Origin: Alphaproteobacteria bacterium
GTDB lineage: Bacteria > Pseudomonadota > Alphaproteobacteria > Sphingomonadales > Emcibacteraceae
DNA: 64,000 bases
Assembly (NCBI GenBank): GCA_002401455.1
Contig: NVTE01000003.1
Coordinates: 193,187 to 257,186 of the forward strand
Direction of reading: 5' to 3'
The notes beneath the pieces were generated by a model. That model saw only the letters and a program-made list of their open reading frames with translations. It ran no database searches and was not told the DNA's origin. Shown in pieces: positions 63,906 to 64,000 of the stretch (its first letter is position 1; every line of letters begins with the position of its first letter). The position numbers were made by a program, and so were the translations under genes.

Positions 63906-64000
63906 ATGTATACGAAACAGATGTTGATAACGTTGATTGCGGGACTTGGCCTGTGGGGCTGTGAGACGCCCGCTTCAGTGAACGGTTTCAGGGATTCCGT
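63906..64000 (+). CDS. lipoprotein, 5-prime end only (CpaD-like position)
   Basis: Starts at ATG 63906 after GAGGTG, 8 bases past cpaC: MYTKQMLITLIAGLGLWGCE has a signal segment and lipobox ending at Cys19. It is cut by the window end after 31 codons. In Tad loci the gene after the secretin is often the CpaD lipoprotein, so that is the likely identity, from position only. Confidence 0.6.
   Translation, partial: MYTKQMLITLIAGLGLWGCETPASVNGFRDS

Overview
The window looks like a chromosome segment of a free-living alphaproteobacterium of moderate GC content. The main pointers are an alphaproteobacterial-style RNase P RNA, a methionine synthase split into two overlapping genes behind an ArsR-methyltransferase fusion, Tad/Cpa pilus genes, MlaA, EttA, and a pair of TTAA-N7-TTAA boxes typical of the cell-cycle regulator CtrA. 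An Emcibacter/Kordiimonas-like relative is possible, but this is only an impression. No tRNA, CRISPR array, transposase, integrase or prophage was found.

Layout. 0-8 kb: an alcohol dehydrogenase-like reductase behind a 14-bp palindrome, a DUF2975/XRE pair, an exosortase-type amidotransferase with a glycosyltransferase, and a YtrA-type GntR regulator with its ABC exporter and a 55-residue peptide. 8-22 kb: a dense nucleoside salvage and catabolism region. It holds an exported amidohydrolase, a phosphoribosyltransferase, a PfkB kinase, purine nucleoside phosphorylase, DeoB, DeoC, an ALDH16-type aldehyde dehydrogenase, the nucleoside importer NupC, acetyl-CoA synthetase, and a sodium symporter with its small subunit. 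Together these can take a purine deoxynucleoside to glyceraldehyde-3-phosphate and acetyl-CoA. 22-27 kb: orphan NorE/NorF-like oxidase subunits, free methionine sulfoxide reductase, EttA, an unknown exported protein and MlaA. 27-33 kb: the methionine cycle operon (ArsR-methyltransferase, MetF, MetH1, MetH2). 33-38 kb: a lytic transglycosylase-like lipoprotein, a monooxygenase-fold protein and a 1196-residue oxoprolinase.

38-46.7 kb is the accessory part and the most interesting. The first 11 codons of the oxoprolinase gene, plus its promoter and several hundred bases upstream, recur as degenerate direct repeats: about 37777, 40940, 42188, 43166, faintly 43957, and a stub at 46642. Between them sit single genes or small modules: a TetR/SDR/azoreductase module, a DUF6090-like membrane protein, a 2OG-Fe(II) oxygenase, a small basic protein, and an exported caspase-like protease with a beta-barrel, a lipoprotein and a membrane protein. 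The array resembles a cassette array built on a gene start. Two of its genes are broken at homopolymer C tracts, which suggests phase variation or decay.

46.7-60 kb returns to ordinary genes: DjlA-like TerB-DnaJ, a DMT transporter, AmiD-like amidase, a PilZ protein, RNase P RNA, dipeptidyl peptidase IV, a LysR/GST pair, and an RND efflux operon with its own TetR. 60.6-64 kb is the start of a Tad pilus locus: two near-identical Flp pilins, CpaB, CpaC and the first codons of a lipoprotein cut by the window end.
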